From assembly GCA_020848655.1 (NCBI GenBank), contig JADLHU010000153.1:1-32747 (forward strand): a DNA stretch of 32,747 bases, read 5' to 3'. The first letter of the stretch is position 1; each line of letters begins with the position of its first letter. This document shows, piece after piece, positions 1 to 8,593 of the stretch. The position numbers were made by a program, and so were the translations under genes. A model generated the notes under the pieces. That model made no database searches, had not been told where the DNA came from, and saw only the letters and a list, made by a program, of their open reading frames with translations. Source of the stretch: Novosphingobium sp. Its GTDB lineage: Bacteria > Pseudomonadota > Alphaproteobacteria > Sphingomonadales > Sphingomonadaceae.

Positions 1-1134
1 AGGTGCGGTGGTTTCGCCGCGCGCGCAAGCTGCGAACTGGTCTTCGGGCACGGTGCCCCAATTGAACAGTTGCTGCTGCATGTACTTGTCGCGATCGAAA
101 CCGGCGCCCGCGCACAGTTCGACCAGCGACTGGCGGCGGAACTGGGCATAGTACGGTTCGTTGTTGTTGTAGGCGTCCCAATCGAAATAGAAGTTGCGAT
201 AGGGATCGACTTCGGAACTGGGCGGCAGTTCGAAATGGATCATCACGCCGCCCGGCTTCAGCACGCGATAGCATTCCGCGAAGATCCGCTTGGTCGACTC
301 GACCGGGATTTCATGCAGCAGATAGCTTGATGTGATGACATCGACGCTGTTGTCCGCGAAATCGAGATGCTCCGCGTCCTGCTGCGAGAAATGCACGACC
401 TTGCCCGCCGCTTCGGCGCGCGCGTGGCCATAGCGCAGCAGCGGCGCGCCGACATCGATGCCATGCACGGCAGCGTCGGGAAAGACATCGACATAGGGGA
501 ACGTGTTGTCTCCGGTCGTGCAGCCCAGATCGACGATCACCTCGGGTTTGAAATCAGGATGGGCGGTGCGCAGGAAGTTGGCGATCGTGGCGCCGGGGCC
601 GCTGCCCCGCGTGGTCATCGGCAAGCCGCCATAGAACACGCCGATGCCATAGCTGTAGACCGCCCCCTGGGCGACATCGTCTTCGCGGTATTCGCTGTGA
701 AAGCAGCCCGGCATCAGGTGGACGTCCATTTCCGAGACGTAATGCGGGATTTCCAGCGACGGATCGAGGCGCAGCGTGCCGCCGTTGCCGGGGGCGAGAT
801 CGCGCGCCATGTCCACCATGGTGTCAAGATTGCGCTCCACCTGCGGGCGTACCGATTCCCAGGTCATTTCCTGAAGTTTGTAGCGCGCGCTCGAATAGAA
901 CTTGTAGATCATCGTGCCGTCGATGGCGCGGCGCACGGCCACCGGGTCTTGCGGTTCCTCGCCGGTCTTGCGCGCCACTTCGGGGGCGACGACCTCGCGA
1001 TAGGTGCGCTGCATGTCGCCGGCCAGATCGACCAGGACCTTGCGCCGCAGCACCGATATGGTGCGCTGGCGCGCGCGCTCTTCCGCCGTGGCGGGCGCCG
1101 CGTTGTCAACCGAGGTAGGGGAATAGGCTGTCAT
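1..1134 (-). CDS. SAM-dependent methyltransferase-like protein, copy 1 (partial, C-terminus beyond window)
   Basis: The frame is open from the ATG at 1134 to the left edge (378 residues, no stop seen), so the C-terminus is missing. A purine-rich ribosome site (AAGAAGGTGA) precedes the start. Residues 1-195 are a helical family-specific N-terminus with the stretch HYVSEMDVHLMPGCFHSEY. A class I Rossmann methyltransferase domain follows from about residue 199; its glycine loop reads VDLGCTTG (201-208), so the usual central Gly of GxGxG is Thr. A late motif (YRVLKPGGVMIHFE) and DWDAYNNNEP are clear. It is a divergent paralogue of the gene at 10690-11913. It lies 30 nt after the SDR gene, probably as second gene of that operon. 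The acceptor substrate is unknown. Whether it methylates anything is inferred from the fold only. Confidence 0.85.
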   Translation of the reverse strand, partial: MTAYSPTSVDNAAPATAEERARQRTISVLRRKVLVDLAGDMQRTYREVVAPEVARKTGEEPQDPVAVRRAIDGTMIYKFYSSARYKLQEMTWESVRPQVERNLDTMVDMARDLAPGNGGTLRLDPSLEIPHYVSEMDVHLMPGCFHSEYREDDVAQGAVYSYGIGVFYGGLPMTTRGSGPGATIANFLRTAHPDFKPEVIVDLGCTTGDNTFPYVDVFPDAAVHGIDVGAPLLRYGHARAEAAGKVVHFSQQDAEHLDFADNSVDVITSSYLLHEIPVESTKRIFAECYRVLKPGGVMIHFELPPSSEVDPYRNFYFDWDAYNNNEPYYAQFRRQSLVELCAGAGFDRDKYMQQQLFNWGTVPEDQFAACARGETTAP

Positions 1135-1164
1135 GGCCGTCACCTTCTTACGCTGTCGTGTGTG

Positions 1165-2013
1165 TCAGTGGTACTCTTCGCCGCCCGAAACATTCATCGC
1201 TTCGCCGGTAATATAGCTTGCCTGCCCCGAAGCGAGAAATGCGCAGGCATTGGCGGTGTCGGCCTGCAGGCCGACCCGGCCCAGCGGGATGCGGCTGCGC
1301 ATGTCGTCCAGATAGTCTTCCACGCTCTTGCCGCTGGCCTGCGCCATGAAATCGTTCTGCCAACTGCCAAGCTGCGTGGTGACGTGATTGGGGCACACCG
1401 CATTCACCGTGATCGCGCGGCTGCCCAGTTCGTGCGCCAGCGAGCGCGTCAGCCCGACGACGCCGTGCTTGGACGTGGCATAGGCGCCGGCCCAGGCGGA
1501 GCCGGACTTCGAGGCGCGGCTGCCGATCGAGATGATCCGGCCGCGCCCCCAGCCTTCATGCTCGGGCTGGGTGATCATGCGGCGGGCGGCATGCTTCATC
1601 GCCAGGAAGCACCCGCGCAAGTTCACGTCGTGGACCAGGTCCCAGTCTTCCACCGTCATGTCGAGCAGCGGGCCGAACTTGAAGCCGACGCCGGCGTTGT
1701 TGACCAGGATGTCGATCCGGCCGAAGCGGGCGACCACGGCCTCGACCATCGCCTCGACTTCGCTTTCGATCGTCAGGTCGGCGGTGCAGGCCGCCGCCGA
1801 ATGGCCGCGATCGAGGATCGAGCGCACCGCCGCGTCGAGATCGTCGGTCGATCCGACACCGTTCGTCGCAATCCCGTCGCGTGATGTGCCCCGGTCGTGC
1901 AGCATGACATGCGCGCCTTCCGCGGCCAGGCGGCTGGCGATCGCCAACCCCAGGCCGCCCGGACGCCCCGCGCCCGTCACGAGTGCCACTTTGTCGCGCA
2001 GATCGTCGTACAT
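1165..2013 (-). CDS. Short-chain dehydrogenase/reductase (SDR)
   Basis: A 282-residue classical SDR, an NAD(P)-dependent alcohol/ketone oxidoreductase of the cytoplasm. The cofactor loop TGAGRPGGLG is at residues 13-22, NNAG at 105-108, and the catalytic Ser165, Tyr178 and Lys182 (YATSK) are in place; the C-terminus ends GGEEYH. The loop has one residue more than the common TGxxxGxG, as in SDRs resembling FabG or peroxisomal hydroxyacyl-CoA dehydrogenase. The frame stays open upstream to about 2910, but that stretch contains a promoter and a divergent gene. The ATG at 2013, preceded by AAGG, gives the normal family length. It is the first gene of a minus-strand unit with the methyltransferase-like gene at 1134. 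The candidate operator at 2013-2032 touches its start codon. Substrate not predictable. Confidence 0.92.
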   Translation of the reverse strand: MYDDLRDKVALVTGAGRPGGLGLAIASRLAAEGAHVMLHDRGTSRDGIATNGVGSTDDLDAAVRSILDRGHSAAACTADLTIESEVEAMVEAVVARFGRIDILVNNAGVGFKFGPLLDMTVEDWDLVHDVNLRGCFLAMKHAARRMITQPEHEGWGRGRIISIGSRASKSGSAWAGAYATSKHGVVGLTRSLAHELGSRAITVNAVCPNHVTTQLGSWQNDFMAQASGKSVEDYLDDMRSRIPLGRVGLQADTANACAFLASGQASYITGEAMNVSGGEEYH

Positions 2014-2032
2014 TTGATACAACCTTATAATG
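2013..2032. promoter_or_regulatory. Candidate operator A (TTTGW-N8-TATRACA family)
   Basis: The site reads TTTGATACAACCTTATAATG. It matches the 20-bp motif that recurs at six other intergenic places in the window: left half exact, right half TATAATG in place of TATAACA. It overlaps the ribosome site and first base of the SDR start codon and lies just downstream of the predicted -10 box. A bound protein would block transcription leaving the promoter. The regulator is inferred, not shown. Confidence 0.6.
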
Positions 2033-2041
2033 ATTTCGTAT

Positions 2042-2070
2042 GCATAAATTGATCGGGTGGAGCCTGTCAA
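2042..2070 (-). promoter_or_regulatory. Predicted sigma70-type promoter of the SDR/methyltransferase unit
   Basis: Reading on the minus strand, a perfect -35 box TTGACA (2070-2065) is followed after 17 bp by TTATGC (2047-2042). The expected transcription start near 2035 falls right before operator A. The -35 match is strong and the -10 match is moderate. Confidence 0.5.
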
Positions 2071-2144
2071 CCGGCAGAGTTCCTTGGGCCATAGGTATAT
2101 ATACGCTGCACCATATTGACTTCCGGGGGCATTGGTGAAACATT

Positions 2145-2158
2145 TGAATGCGTATTCA
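2145..2158. promoter_or_regulatory. Palindrome upstream of the small coiled-coil gene
   Basis: TGAAT-GCGT-ATTCA is a perfect 5-4-5 inverted repeat about 115 bp before the ATG at 2272. With the preceding TT it starts like the recurring operator (TTTGA), but the right half does not match. A TTGACT box at 2116-2121 could serve as -35 for the plus-strand gene, placing this palindrome around its transcription start. Another palindrome, GTATATATAC, is at 2095-2104. The function of both is uncertain. Confidence 0.3.
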
Positions 2159-2271
2159 TTAAGCGGCCGCAGACCCGCAATTCCATCGGGCGTGCCGCCG
2201 CGTTGATCCCGGATCGGCGCTTGCGCAATGGGCGCGCCGGGGGCAGGTTTTACTGATGCAGGGATATTCAC

Positions 2272-2583
2272 ATGACGGATGAATTCAGCCTCCCCCGTTA
2301 CGCCAAGGGCAAGCGCCCGGCCTTCTTCCAGGAAGACGGCGTCGATCATCTCCTGGCCATGGTGCTGGAACTGGCGACCGAACTGAGCGTTGCCCATGCC
2401 CGGGCCGACCGGCTGGAACAGTACCTTGCGCAAACGGGCCAGCTTGATCCGGCCGCGCTCGAAGCCTTTGAACTCGGCGCGGAAGTGGCGGCGGCGCAGG
2501 ACCGGCGGCGCGACCTGTTCCTCGACCGGCTGTTCAGCAGCGTTCGCCAGCAGGCGCAGCACGAAGAAGCCAGCGCCAAGTGA
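2272..2583 (+). CDS. Small coiled-coil protein of unknown function, copy 1
   Basis: A 103-residue protein, ATG start after AGGGAT. I do not recognise a named family. It opens with a short polar segment ending KGKRPAFF (about residues 12-19). A long amphipathic helix rich in Leu, Ala and Glu follows (about 24-60, containing ARADRLEQYL), then a second charged helix to the end. There is no signal peptide or membrane segment. It is clearly related to the protein at 10334-10693: both share GKRP-F, the R-A-D-x-L-E core and a closing V-x-Q, about one third identity by eye. Both lie beside a methyltransferase-like paralogue, which suggests a partner or regulatory subunit (inference). It sits divergent to the SDR gene, so it may share regulation. 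Its real expression is supported by the paralogue and a good ribosome site. Confidence 0.8.
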   Translation: MTDEFSLPRYAKGKRPAFFQEDGVDHLLAMVLELATELSVAHARADRLEQYLAQTGQLDPAALEAFELGAEVAAAQDRRRDLFLDRLFSSVRQQAQHEEASAK

Positions 2584-2600
2584 CGCCACGCTGACCGGCT

Positions 2601-2634
2601 GGACCGGGCATGCGCGATGGCGCGCGCCCGGTCC
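2601..2634. terminator. Hairpin between convergent genes
   Basis: GGACCGGGC (2601-2609) and GCCCGGTCC (2626-2634) form a perfect 9-bp stem around a 16-nt loop. It sits between the convergent coiled-coil gene (ends 2583) and VOC gene (ends 2640). No T run follows, so it may act weakly or need Rho. Confidence 0.45.
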
Positions 2635-2639
2635 CGGGA

Positions 2640-3572
2640 TCAGGCTTCCTGAAGCGCCTGGAACCATGCGCCGTTCGGCCCTTGCACGGTGACGGCCAGC
2701 GCGGCGCCGAAGCCCGGCACTTCGGCGGGAACCACCGCCACGCCGGCCTTGCGGGCGATCTGCGCCGCATCGCGCACGCGCAGCGTCGCGCCCAGCAGGC
2801 CACGGGCGGGCGGGCGCGCCACATCGAACAGCGATGTCTGCGTGCCTTCGGGCATGCCATAGTGAACGATGCCGAAGTACGGTTCGGTCTTGCGCGGCCC
2901 CACGTTCCACGCGCGCAGCCGCACGCGCGATGCGGTGCCGACCAGCGCCTGGAAGGTCGGGTCTTCGAGCTGATACTGGTGAATCACGCCAAGCCCGAAG
3001 ACATCCTCCAGGAAGGCGAGGATCGCCTCGGGGTTCTGCACCGGGCCGGAAATGCTCTGCGGTTCGCTGAAGGTCCGGTCGCAGACGGTCGCCAGGTCGG
3101 CGAAGAAGGCCGGATCGCCGGCCAGCAGCGCGCAGACCACGCCGTCAGGCCCCCACAGATGCGCTTCCTGGAAACGGCCCTCGGCGGTTTCATAGTCGGC
3201 GATCTCGTCCTTGAAGCGGAAGCCGGCGGCTTCCACCTGCTGCCGCGCGGCGGCAAGGTCGGGCGTGTAGAAATCGATGACCTTGAGCGCCTCGCTGTCC
3301 GACCCGCGCGAAGGCTGGCGGATTTCCACGTCCGACCCCGGATCGAAGCCGACCAGGCGCACACCGAACGGCGTGCCGGGGGTGTTCATCGTGATTTCGC
3401 GCGATGCCTGGCCGGTGGTGCCCCAGATGGCAGCGGTTTGCGCGATCGAGCGATCGATCCGCCCGATCTCGCGCAGGCCGAAGGCTTCGAACATGGCGAG
3501 ATGGGTGGCAAGATCGCTCGACGAGACGATCGGCCCGTGGACATTTATGACGGGGGTGGGGTCCATGGTCAT
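2640..3572 (-). CDS. Two-domain VOC (glyoxalase/dioxygenase-fold) protein, copy 1
   Basis: A 310-residue protein with two successive vicinal-oxygen-chelate modules, about residues 5-130 and 145-305. Module ends are visible as EALKVIDFYTPDL...GAGF-like and ATLRVRDAAQIARKAGVAV...VQGPNGAW. VOC proteins include glyoxalases, extradiol dioxygenases, epimerases and hydrolases. I could not assign a convincing His/Glu metal triad, so the reaction is open. The start at 3572 is chosen because ATGA overlaps the HyuB stop (translational coupling); an ATG at 3566 is the alternative. It is the last gene of the FAD-oxidase, reductase, HyuA, HyuB operon. That position suggests it acts on the same metabolite, perhaps as isomerase or epimerase before or after ring opening (inference). 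A protein of the same architecture is at 21634-22521. Confidence 0.8.
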   Translation of the reverse strand: MTMDPTPVINVHGPIVSSSDLATHLAMFEAFGLREIGRIDRSIAQTAAIWGTTGQASREITMNTPGTPFGVRLVGFDPGSDVEIRQPSRGSDSEALKVIDFYTPDLAAARQQVEAAGFRFKDEIADYETAEGRFQEAHLWGPDGVVCALLAGDPAFFADLATVCDRTFSEPQSISGPVQNPEAILAFLEDVFGLGVIHQYQLEDPTFQALVGTASRVRLRAWNVGPRKTEPYFGIVHYGMPEGTQTSLFDVARPPARGLLGATLRVRDAAQIARKAGVAVVPAEVPGFGAALAVTVQGPNGAWFQALQEA

Positions 3573-5443
3573 GCCGCCGCCCGCCGTGCGGTCCACTGCG
3601 GCTGACGCGGTGCGGGAAGGCCGGTCTCGGCCAGGCAGTTGGCGCGCAGCGTGTCGTGATCGGGGCCGAAGTCGAACACCGGGATCGCGCCGCGCTCGGC
3701 GCGCATGGCTTCGCGCAGCGCTGCGGTGGCGGTGGCATCGACCGAACCGTCCGCAGCGATCACCACGCCATAGGCGCGTGCGCCCTGCACGGTGACGAGG
3801 CCCTGGACGATCTCCTTGGCGACAAGCGCGGGATCGCGTTCCAGCGGGTCGCCCCAGCCGCCCGCGCCCCAGGTCACGAAGTGCAGGACATCGTCCTTTT
3901 CCACTTTCATGTCCTCGGCCTTGTTGGGCACGGTGATGCGCGTGCCATCGGGCTTTTCCAGGATCTTGCTGGCGCGCGCGCCCGGCCGGCCGCCGTTGAC
4001 GCCCCAGGGCGGCACGAACCAGCGGTCGTCATGGATGGAAATCACGCCCGGTTCCAGGAAGCGATAGGACATGATGATGCCGTTGCCGCCGCGATGCAGC
4101 CCGGCGCCGCCCGAATCCGCCACCGTTTCATAGCGCTCGATGATCAGCGGGAAATAGCGTTCCAGGAACTCGTTGGGGACGTTGGTGAAGCCCGGCCACA
4201 GCGAATGCCCGTCGGGCCCATCGCCCAGCGGACGGGCGGGAATGCCGCCGAAGCCGATCTGGAACAACTGGAACCACTTTCCGTCGCTGTCGGTGCCGGC
4301 ATAGAACAGGTGCGGCGATGACGAGAAGCCTGCGGCGTTGAGGAATTCGGGCGTCTTCTGGCCCAGCAGCCCGCCCAGGATGTCGAACAGCCGGCCCAGC
4401 ACATGGGTGCGGCCCGAAAGCGCGGCGGGGAAGTTCGGCTTGAGCAGCGAGCCTTTGGGAATGCGCACGTCGATCAGATCGTAATAGCCATCGTTGAACA
4501 GGATCTGCGGATCGAAGACCATGATCATGTAGATGCCGAAGAACATGCGCATCATGTTCTCGTTCAGGAACATGTTGATCGACGCCTGGCTTTGCGGGTC
4601 GGTGCCGTTGAAATCCAGGATGACACGGCCGTCCTCGCGCCACATCGTGCATTTGATCTTGTACGGGCCAAAGCCCATGCCATCGTCGCAGATATAGTCT
4701 TCGAAGCTGACCTTGTCCTCGCTGATCGCCTGGGCGATCAACTGGCTCATCGCCTTGTGGTTGCGCGCCAGCAGTTCGTCGCAGGCGGAAACGAACACAT
4801 CGTCGCCAAAGCGCTCGGCCATTTCGATGACGCGGCGCGCGGCGACGCGGCACGATGCGATCAGCGCGTTGAGATCGGCCTTGCACCAGTCCGGCGTGCG
4901 GACCTGATGCATGACCAGCTTGATCAGGTCCTCGTTGTATTCGCCCTTCTTCCAGATCTTCACCGGCGGGATGCGCACCCCTTCCTGGAAGATCGACGTG
5001 GCGTCGATCGGCATCGATCCGGGGACTTTGCCGCCGATGTCGCTCTGGTGGCCGAACATCGACGTATAGGCGATCAGGCGGCCGTCCTTGAACACCGGCA
5101 GCAGCACCAGCCAGTCGTTGCAGTGGCTGATCGCGCCGCCGACCGAATAGGGATCGGACAGGAAGATCATGTCGCCTTCCTCTACCGTGCCGTCATAGCC
5201 ATCGAGGAACGGACCGATATAGCTGCCGAACTGGCCGACGATCATGCGGCCCTTGTGATCGGCGATCAGCGGAAAGGCATCGCCCTGTTCGCGGATGCCG
5301 GGCGACATGGCGGTGCGCACCAGCGTGGCGTCCATTTCGATGCGCGCGTTGCGCAGCGCGTTTTCCATGATGTCGAGCGTGACCGGGTCGATCGCTACTT
5401 CGGCGAAGGGGGTTTCGTTGCTTTGAATGATCCGTGCGGGCAT
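3569..5443 (-). CDS. hyuB: Hydantoinase/oxoprolinase beta subunit (HyuB type)
   Basis: A 624-residue HyuB-family protein, the partner of HyuA in ATP-dependent enzymes. The family covers N-methylhydantoinase, 5-oxoprolinase, caprolactamase and the acetone/acetophenone carboxylases. Family features are DPVTLDIMENALRNARIEMDATLVRTAMSP at the N-terminus (residues 18-47), FLSDPYSVGGAISHCNDW, FGHQSDIGGKVPGSMP and, near the C-terminus, GGGNGI-like and WGAGGWGDPLERDP. The ATG at 5443 follows AGAAGGA. It starts 20 nt after the HyuA stop, and its own stop overlaps the VOC start. Hydantoinases and lactamases of this family cleave cyclic amides with ATP; carboxylases usually need an extra subunit, which I do not see here. 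That favours hydrolysis of a cyclic amide (inference). Confidence 0.93.
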   Translation of the reverse strand: MPARIIQSNETPFAEVAIDPVTLDIMENALRNARIEMDATLVRTAMSPGIREQGDAFPLIADHKGRMIVGQFGSYIGPFLDGYDGTVEEGDMIFLSDPYSVGGAISHCNDWLVLLPVFKDGRLIAYTSMFGHQSDIGGKVPGSMPIDATSIFQEGVRIPPVKIWKKGEYNEDLIKLVMHQVRTPDWCKADLNALIASCRVAARRVIEMAERFGDDVFVSACDELLARNHKAMSQLIAQAISEDKVSFEDYICDDGMGFGPYKIKCTMWREDGRVILDFNGTDPQSQASINMFLNENMMRMFFGIYMIMVFDPQILFNDGYYDLIDVRIPKGSLLKPNFPAALSGRTHVLGRLFDILGGLLGQKTPEFLNAAGFSSSPHLFYAGTDSDGKWFQLFQIGFGGIPARPLGDGPDGHSLWPGFTNVPNEFLERYFPLIIERYETVADSGGAGLHRGGNGIIMSYRFLEPGVISIHDDRWFVPPWGVNGGRPGARASKILEKPDGTRITVPNKAEDMKVEKDDVLHFVTWGAGGWGDPLERDPALVAKEIVQGLVTVQGARAYGVVIAADGSVDATATAALREAMRAERGAIPVFDFGPDHDTLRANCLAETGLPAPRQPQWTARRAAA

Positions 5444-5463
5444 CGGGGATTTCCTTCTCTGGA

Positions 5464-7512
5464 TCAGGCCAGGGTGATGAGGATGTTGCCGACCGCATCG
5501 ACCGTGCCGACGCAGCCGGCCTCGATCAGCGTGGTCGAATCCATCTCGATGACGATGGCGGGGCCGGGGATCACGTCGCCGGCGCGCAGCCGGGCGCGAT
5601 CATAGATCACGGCGGGCTGCATTCGCCCGTCCGCCCACAGTTCATGATCGCGCAGCTTGGCCGCCGAAGGATCGCCATCGCCGACCGGCAGCGGCACGGC
5701 GGGCAGGTCCAGCGCCTGGCCCAGCGCCACTGCGCGCAAGTTCACGATTTCGTGATCGGCGTCCATGTTGAAGGTGAACAGGCGGCGGTGCTCGTCGTCG
5801 AAGCGCCCGGTGAGCCAGGCGATGCCGTGCTCGGCCAGATCGGCAAGCGTCACTTCCATCGGCACTTCGAAGGCCTGGCCGGAATAGCGCACGTCGATTT
5901 CGAACAGCAGCGTCACGTCTTCGGGCGCAGTGCCTTCGGCTTCCAGTTCGGCGCGGGTCTGCACGGCCATGTCCTCAAGCACGGTGACGAGCGTATCCAG
6001 CGTGGTTTGCGAGGCGAGGCGCGAGAAACTGCGCGCGGTTTCGGTGCGCATGCGGGTGGTGGCATCGCCCAGCGCGCAGAGCACGCCCGGCGAGACCGGC
6101 GAGACCGCGGGCCAGCTTCCCATCAGCCGCGCCACGGCGTTGACGTGGAGCGGCCCGGCGCCGCCAAAGCCCATCAGCGCGAAGTCGCGCGGGTCATAGC
6201 CCTGCTGCACCGAGATCATGCGCAGCGCGCCGAACATGTTCTCGTTCACGATGTCGATGATGCCGCGCGCGGCGGCATAGAGGTCGATGCCCAGCGCGTC
6301 GGCGATGGTCTGCACCGCCTTGATCGCGCCTTCGCGGTCCAGCTTGAAGGTGCCGCCCAGCAGCGCTTCGGGCAGGTATCCCAGCACGACGTTGGCATCG
6401 GTCACGGTCGGCAGCGTGCCGCCCTTGCCGTAGGCGACCGGGCCGGGCACCGCGCCCGCCGATTGCGGGCCGACGCGCAGCGCGCCGGTCAGCTTGGGGA
6501 CATAGGCGATAGAACCACCGCCCGCGCCCACCGTCTTGACGTCGAGCGCCGAGGCGCGGACGGCCAGGTGGCCGACTTCGGTGGTGCGCACGCGCCGCGC
6601 CTCAAGGTTTTCGATCAGCGCCACGTCGGTCGACGTGCCGCCGACGTCCAGTGTGAGGATGTTCTTCAGCCCGGCGTTCCGGCCGACCCAGATCGCCCCC
6701 GTGACCCCGCCGGCCGGGCCGGACATCAGCAACGAGACCGGATGTTCCTCGGACTTTTCCGAAGACATCAGCCCGCCGTCCGATCGCAGCAGCGAAAGCT
6801 GGCCCGCCATGCCGGCGCCGCGCAGCTTCTCGCGCAGGCTGCGGACATATTTGCCGACCACCGGCCGCACCGCCGCGTTGGCCACGGTGGTCAGCGTGCG
6901 TTCGTATTCCTGCATTTCGGGCAGCACCACATGGCTTAGCGATACCGGCACATCGGGCATGATGTCGGCGGCCAGTTCGCCGACGCGGCGTTCGTGCGCG
7001 CCGTTGAGATAGGCATTCATCAGGCTGACGGTCAGCGCCTCGACGCCTTGCGCCTTCAGCTTTTCCAGCGCCGCGCGGATATCGTCATCGTCGATTGGGC
7101 GCAGTTCCTCGCCGCGCGCGGTCATGCGGCCCTTGATCTCGAACGTGTCCTCCAGCGCCGCCAGCGGCTGCGGCTTGGGCCAGACGATCCAACCGGCCAG
7201 ACCGCCGGGCACCAGGCTGCGCGCGATCTGCATGATCTGGCGATAGCCTTCGGTCACGATCAGGCCGACGCGCGCGCCCTTGCCTTCCAGCATGGCATTG
7301 GTGGCAACGGTGGTGCCGTGCAGGAAGATGTCGATATCGGCCGGCGTTATTTCGGCTTTCTCGCAGATCGCGGAAAGGCCGGTCAGGATGCCTTCCGAAC
7401 TGTCGCGCGGGGTCGATGGCGTCTTGTGCCGCCAGAAGGCGCCCGAGGATTCCTCGAACAGCAGCAGGTCGGTGAACGTACCGCCAACGTCGACGCCTAA
7501 ACGATATGCCAT
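5464..7512 (-). CDS. hyuA: Hydantoinase/oxoprolinase alpha subunit (HyuA type)
   Basis: A 682-residue HyuA-family protein of the ASKHA ATPase fold, which phosphorylates a cyclic amide or an acid for the HyuB partner. It begins with the phosphate-binding motif MAYRLGVDVGGTFTDLLLF. The family block GTTVATNAMLEGKGARVGLI and a second ATP-site block TLDVGGTSTDVALI follow, then AVPGPVAYGKGGTLPTVTDA and FGGAGPLHV, all typical. The ATG at 7512 follows AAGGA; the frame continues upstream, but that part has no family similarity. It is 73 nt after the upstream reductase gene and 20 nt before HyuB. Without biochemical data the substrate cannot be separated between hydantoin, lactam, oxoproline or a carboxylation substrate. 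Confidence 0.94.
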   Translation of the reverse strand: MAYRLGVDVGGTFTDLLLFEESSGAFWRHKTPSTPRDSSEGILTGLSAICEKAEITPADIDIFLHGTTVATNAMLEGKGARVGLIVTEGYRQIMQIARSLVPGGLAGWIVWPKPQPLAALEDTFEIKGRMTARGEELRPIDDDDIRAALEKLKAQGVEALTVSLMNAYLNGAHERRVGELAADIMPDVPVSLSHVVLPEMQEYERTLTTVANAAVRPVVGKYVRSLREKLRGAGMAGQLSLLRSDGGLMSSEKSEEHPVSLLMSGPAGGVTGAIWVGRNAGLKNILTLDVGGTSTDVALIENLEARRVRTTEVGHLAVRASALDVKTVGAGGGSIAYVPKLTGALRVGPQSAGAVPGPVAYGKGGTLPTVTDANVVLGYLPEALLGGTFKLDREGAIKAVQTIADALGIDLYAAARGIIDIVNENMFGALRMISVQQGYDPRDFALMGFGGAGPLHVNAVARLMGSWPAVSPVSPGVLCALGDATTRMRTETARSFSRLASQTTLDTLVTVLEDMAVQTRAELEAEGTAPEDVTLLFEIDVRYSGQAFEVPMEVTLADLAEHGIAWLTGRFDDEHRRLFTFNMDADHEIVNLRAVALGQALDLPAVPLPVGDGDPSAAKLRDHELWADGRMQPAVIYDRARLRAGDVIPGPAIVIEMDSTTLIEAGCVGTVDAVGNILITLA

Positions 7513-7585
7513 GTTGGGTCCTTGTGCCTGTGGATCGGGGGGCAGGCGCCGTGGCGCGCCGCGAATGGGAAGGGGGCGGCGGCGG

Positions 7586-8593
7586 TCATCGCAGGTCCAC
7601 GATGACCTTGCCGCACGATTGGCCGGAAAGCAGGCGTTCGACCGCGTCGAACACCCCGTCCAGCCCGGCAAGGCGAGGCGCGTCGAACGTGACGCCGAGC
7701 TTGCCCGCGCGGTAAAGGTCGAACACTTTCGCACGCGCGGCGGGCCAGTGTTCGGTCAGCAGGCCGTTCATGAAGCCGCGCACCGACGCGCTCTTGTAAT
7801 AGAGTTTGTGCGCGATGCGCGGCGCGGTGACGATCTCGGGCCGGCCTTCCAGATCCTGCGCCGCGCCGCCGACGACAAGGCGGCCATGCGGCGCGATGTT
7901 ATCGAGCAGGGCATCGAAGATCGCGCCGCTGACCGTATCGATCGCGACGTCGATGGCATCGCGATATTCGGCGGCCAGCACATCGCCGACCGCTTCGGCG
8001 CGATAGTCGATCACGCGGTGCGCCCCCAGGCCGCGCACGAACGCCGCCTTGTCTGCGCCGCCGCAGATGGCGATCACGTGGCATCCGCGCAGCACCGCAA
8101 GCTGCACCAGAAGATGCCCAAGGCCGCCCGCCGCCGCCGAGATGGCCACCGTCTCGCCATCCTGCAGCGCGCCGATCTGTTCCAGCGCGACCACGGCCGA
8201 CACACCGGTTGACGCCAGCGCCAGCCATTCGGGGCGGGCATCGGGCACGCGCACGAAGTGGTCTGCCGGGGCGATGTTCCACTGGCGGTAGCCACCGGGA
8301 AAGCGCGTGGTGACAACGGCATCGCCGGGCTGGAACCCGGTCACGCCCGGCCCGCAGCAATCGACCACGCCCAGCGCTTCCACCCCCGTCAGCGTCGGAA
8401 GTTTGATCGCCACGTAATCGACCGCGTTGCGCGTGATCTGCGTGTCGAAGATGCCGTTGATGCCGCAATAGTGATTGCGCACGCGGATTTCGCCCGCCGC
8501 CGGATCGCGCAGCGGCAGGTCGATGATCGCGCTGCCGTCGCGAAACCGGTTCGCGAAGCGGCCAAGCTGGATCGCCTGGTAACTTGCCGTCAT
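7586..8593 (-). CDS. Zinc-free medium-chain dehydrogenase/reductase (quinone-oxidoreductase type)
   Basis: A 335-residue MDR-superfamily NAD(P)H oxidoreductase. The N-terminal GroES-like half contains NHYCGINGIFDTQI and TGVEALGVV. The Rossmann half has the cofactor loop SAAAGGLGHLLVQLA (about 150-164) and a C-terminal GQSCGKVIVDL. There is no Cys4 structural zinc cluster and no canonical Cys/His catalytic zinc pair, as expected for the quinone oxidoreductase/crotonyl reductase branch. Its ATGA start overlaps the stop of the FAD-linked oxidase, so the two are translationally coupled and may act in sequence on a double bond or ketone. The electron acceptor and substrate are unknown. The much longer open frame above 8593 overlaps the oxidase gene and is not used. 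Confidence 0.9.
   Translation of the reverse strand: MTASYQAIQLGRFANRFRDGSAIIDLPLRDPAAGEIRVRNHYCGINGIFDTQITRNAVDYVAIKLPTLTGVEALGVVDCCGPGVTGFQPGDAVVTTRFPGGYRQWNIAPADHFVRVPDARPEWLALASTGVSAVVALEQIGALQDGETVAISAAAGGLGHLLVQLAVLRGCHVIAICGGADKAAFVRGLGAHRVIDYRAEAVGDVLAAEYRDAIDVAIDTVSGAIFDALLDNIAPHGRLVVGGAAQDLEGRPEIVTAPRIAHKLYYKSASVRGFMNGLLTEHWPAARAKVFDLYRAGKLGVTFDAPRLAGLDGVFDAVERLLSGQSCGKVIVDLR

Noticed and set aside
367..1884. Long plus-strand frame (505 residues) over the methyltransferase and SDR genes
   Set aside because: It is antisense to two well-supported genes, is rich in Arg/Ala/His as expected for a GC-rich shadow frame, and has no recognisable motif.
2014..2910. Upstream extension of the SDR frame to a 581-residue protein
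   Set aside because: The added part spans a promoter, candidate operator and the divergent coiled-coil gene, and has no family similarity; the ATG at 2013 gives the normal SDR length.
4403..5605. 400-residue plus-strand frame opposite HyuB
   Set aside because: Shadow of the HyuB codon pattern; composition is atypical and no domain is seen.
3569..7512. HyuAB as acetone or acetophenone carboxylase
   Set aside because: No small third subunit or other carboxylase genes are next to them; the amidase-rich context favours hydrolysis of a cyclic amide, though carboxylation is not excluded.
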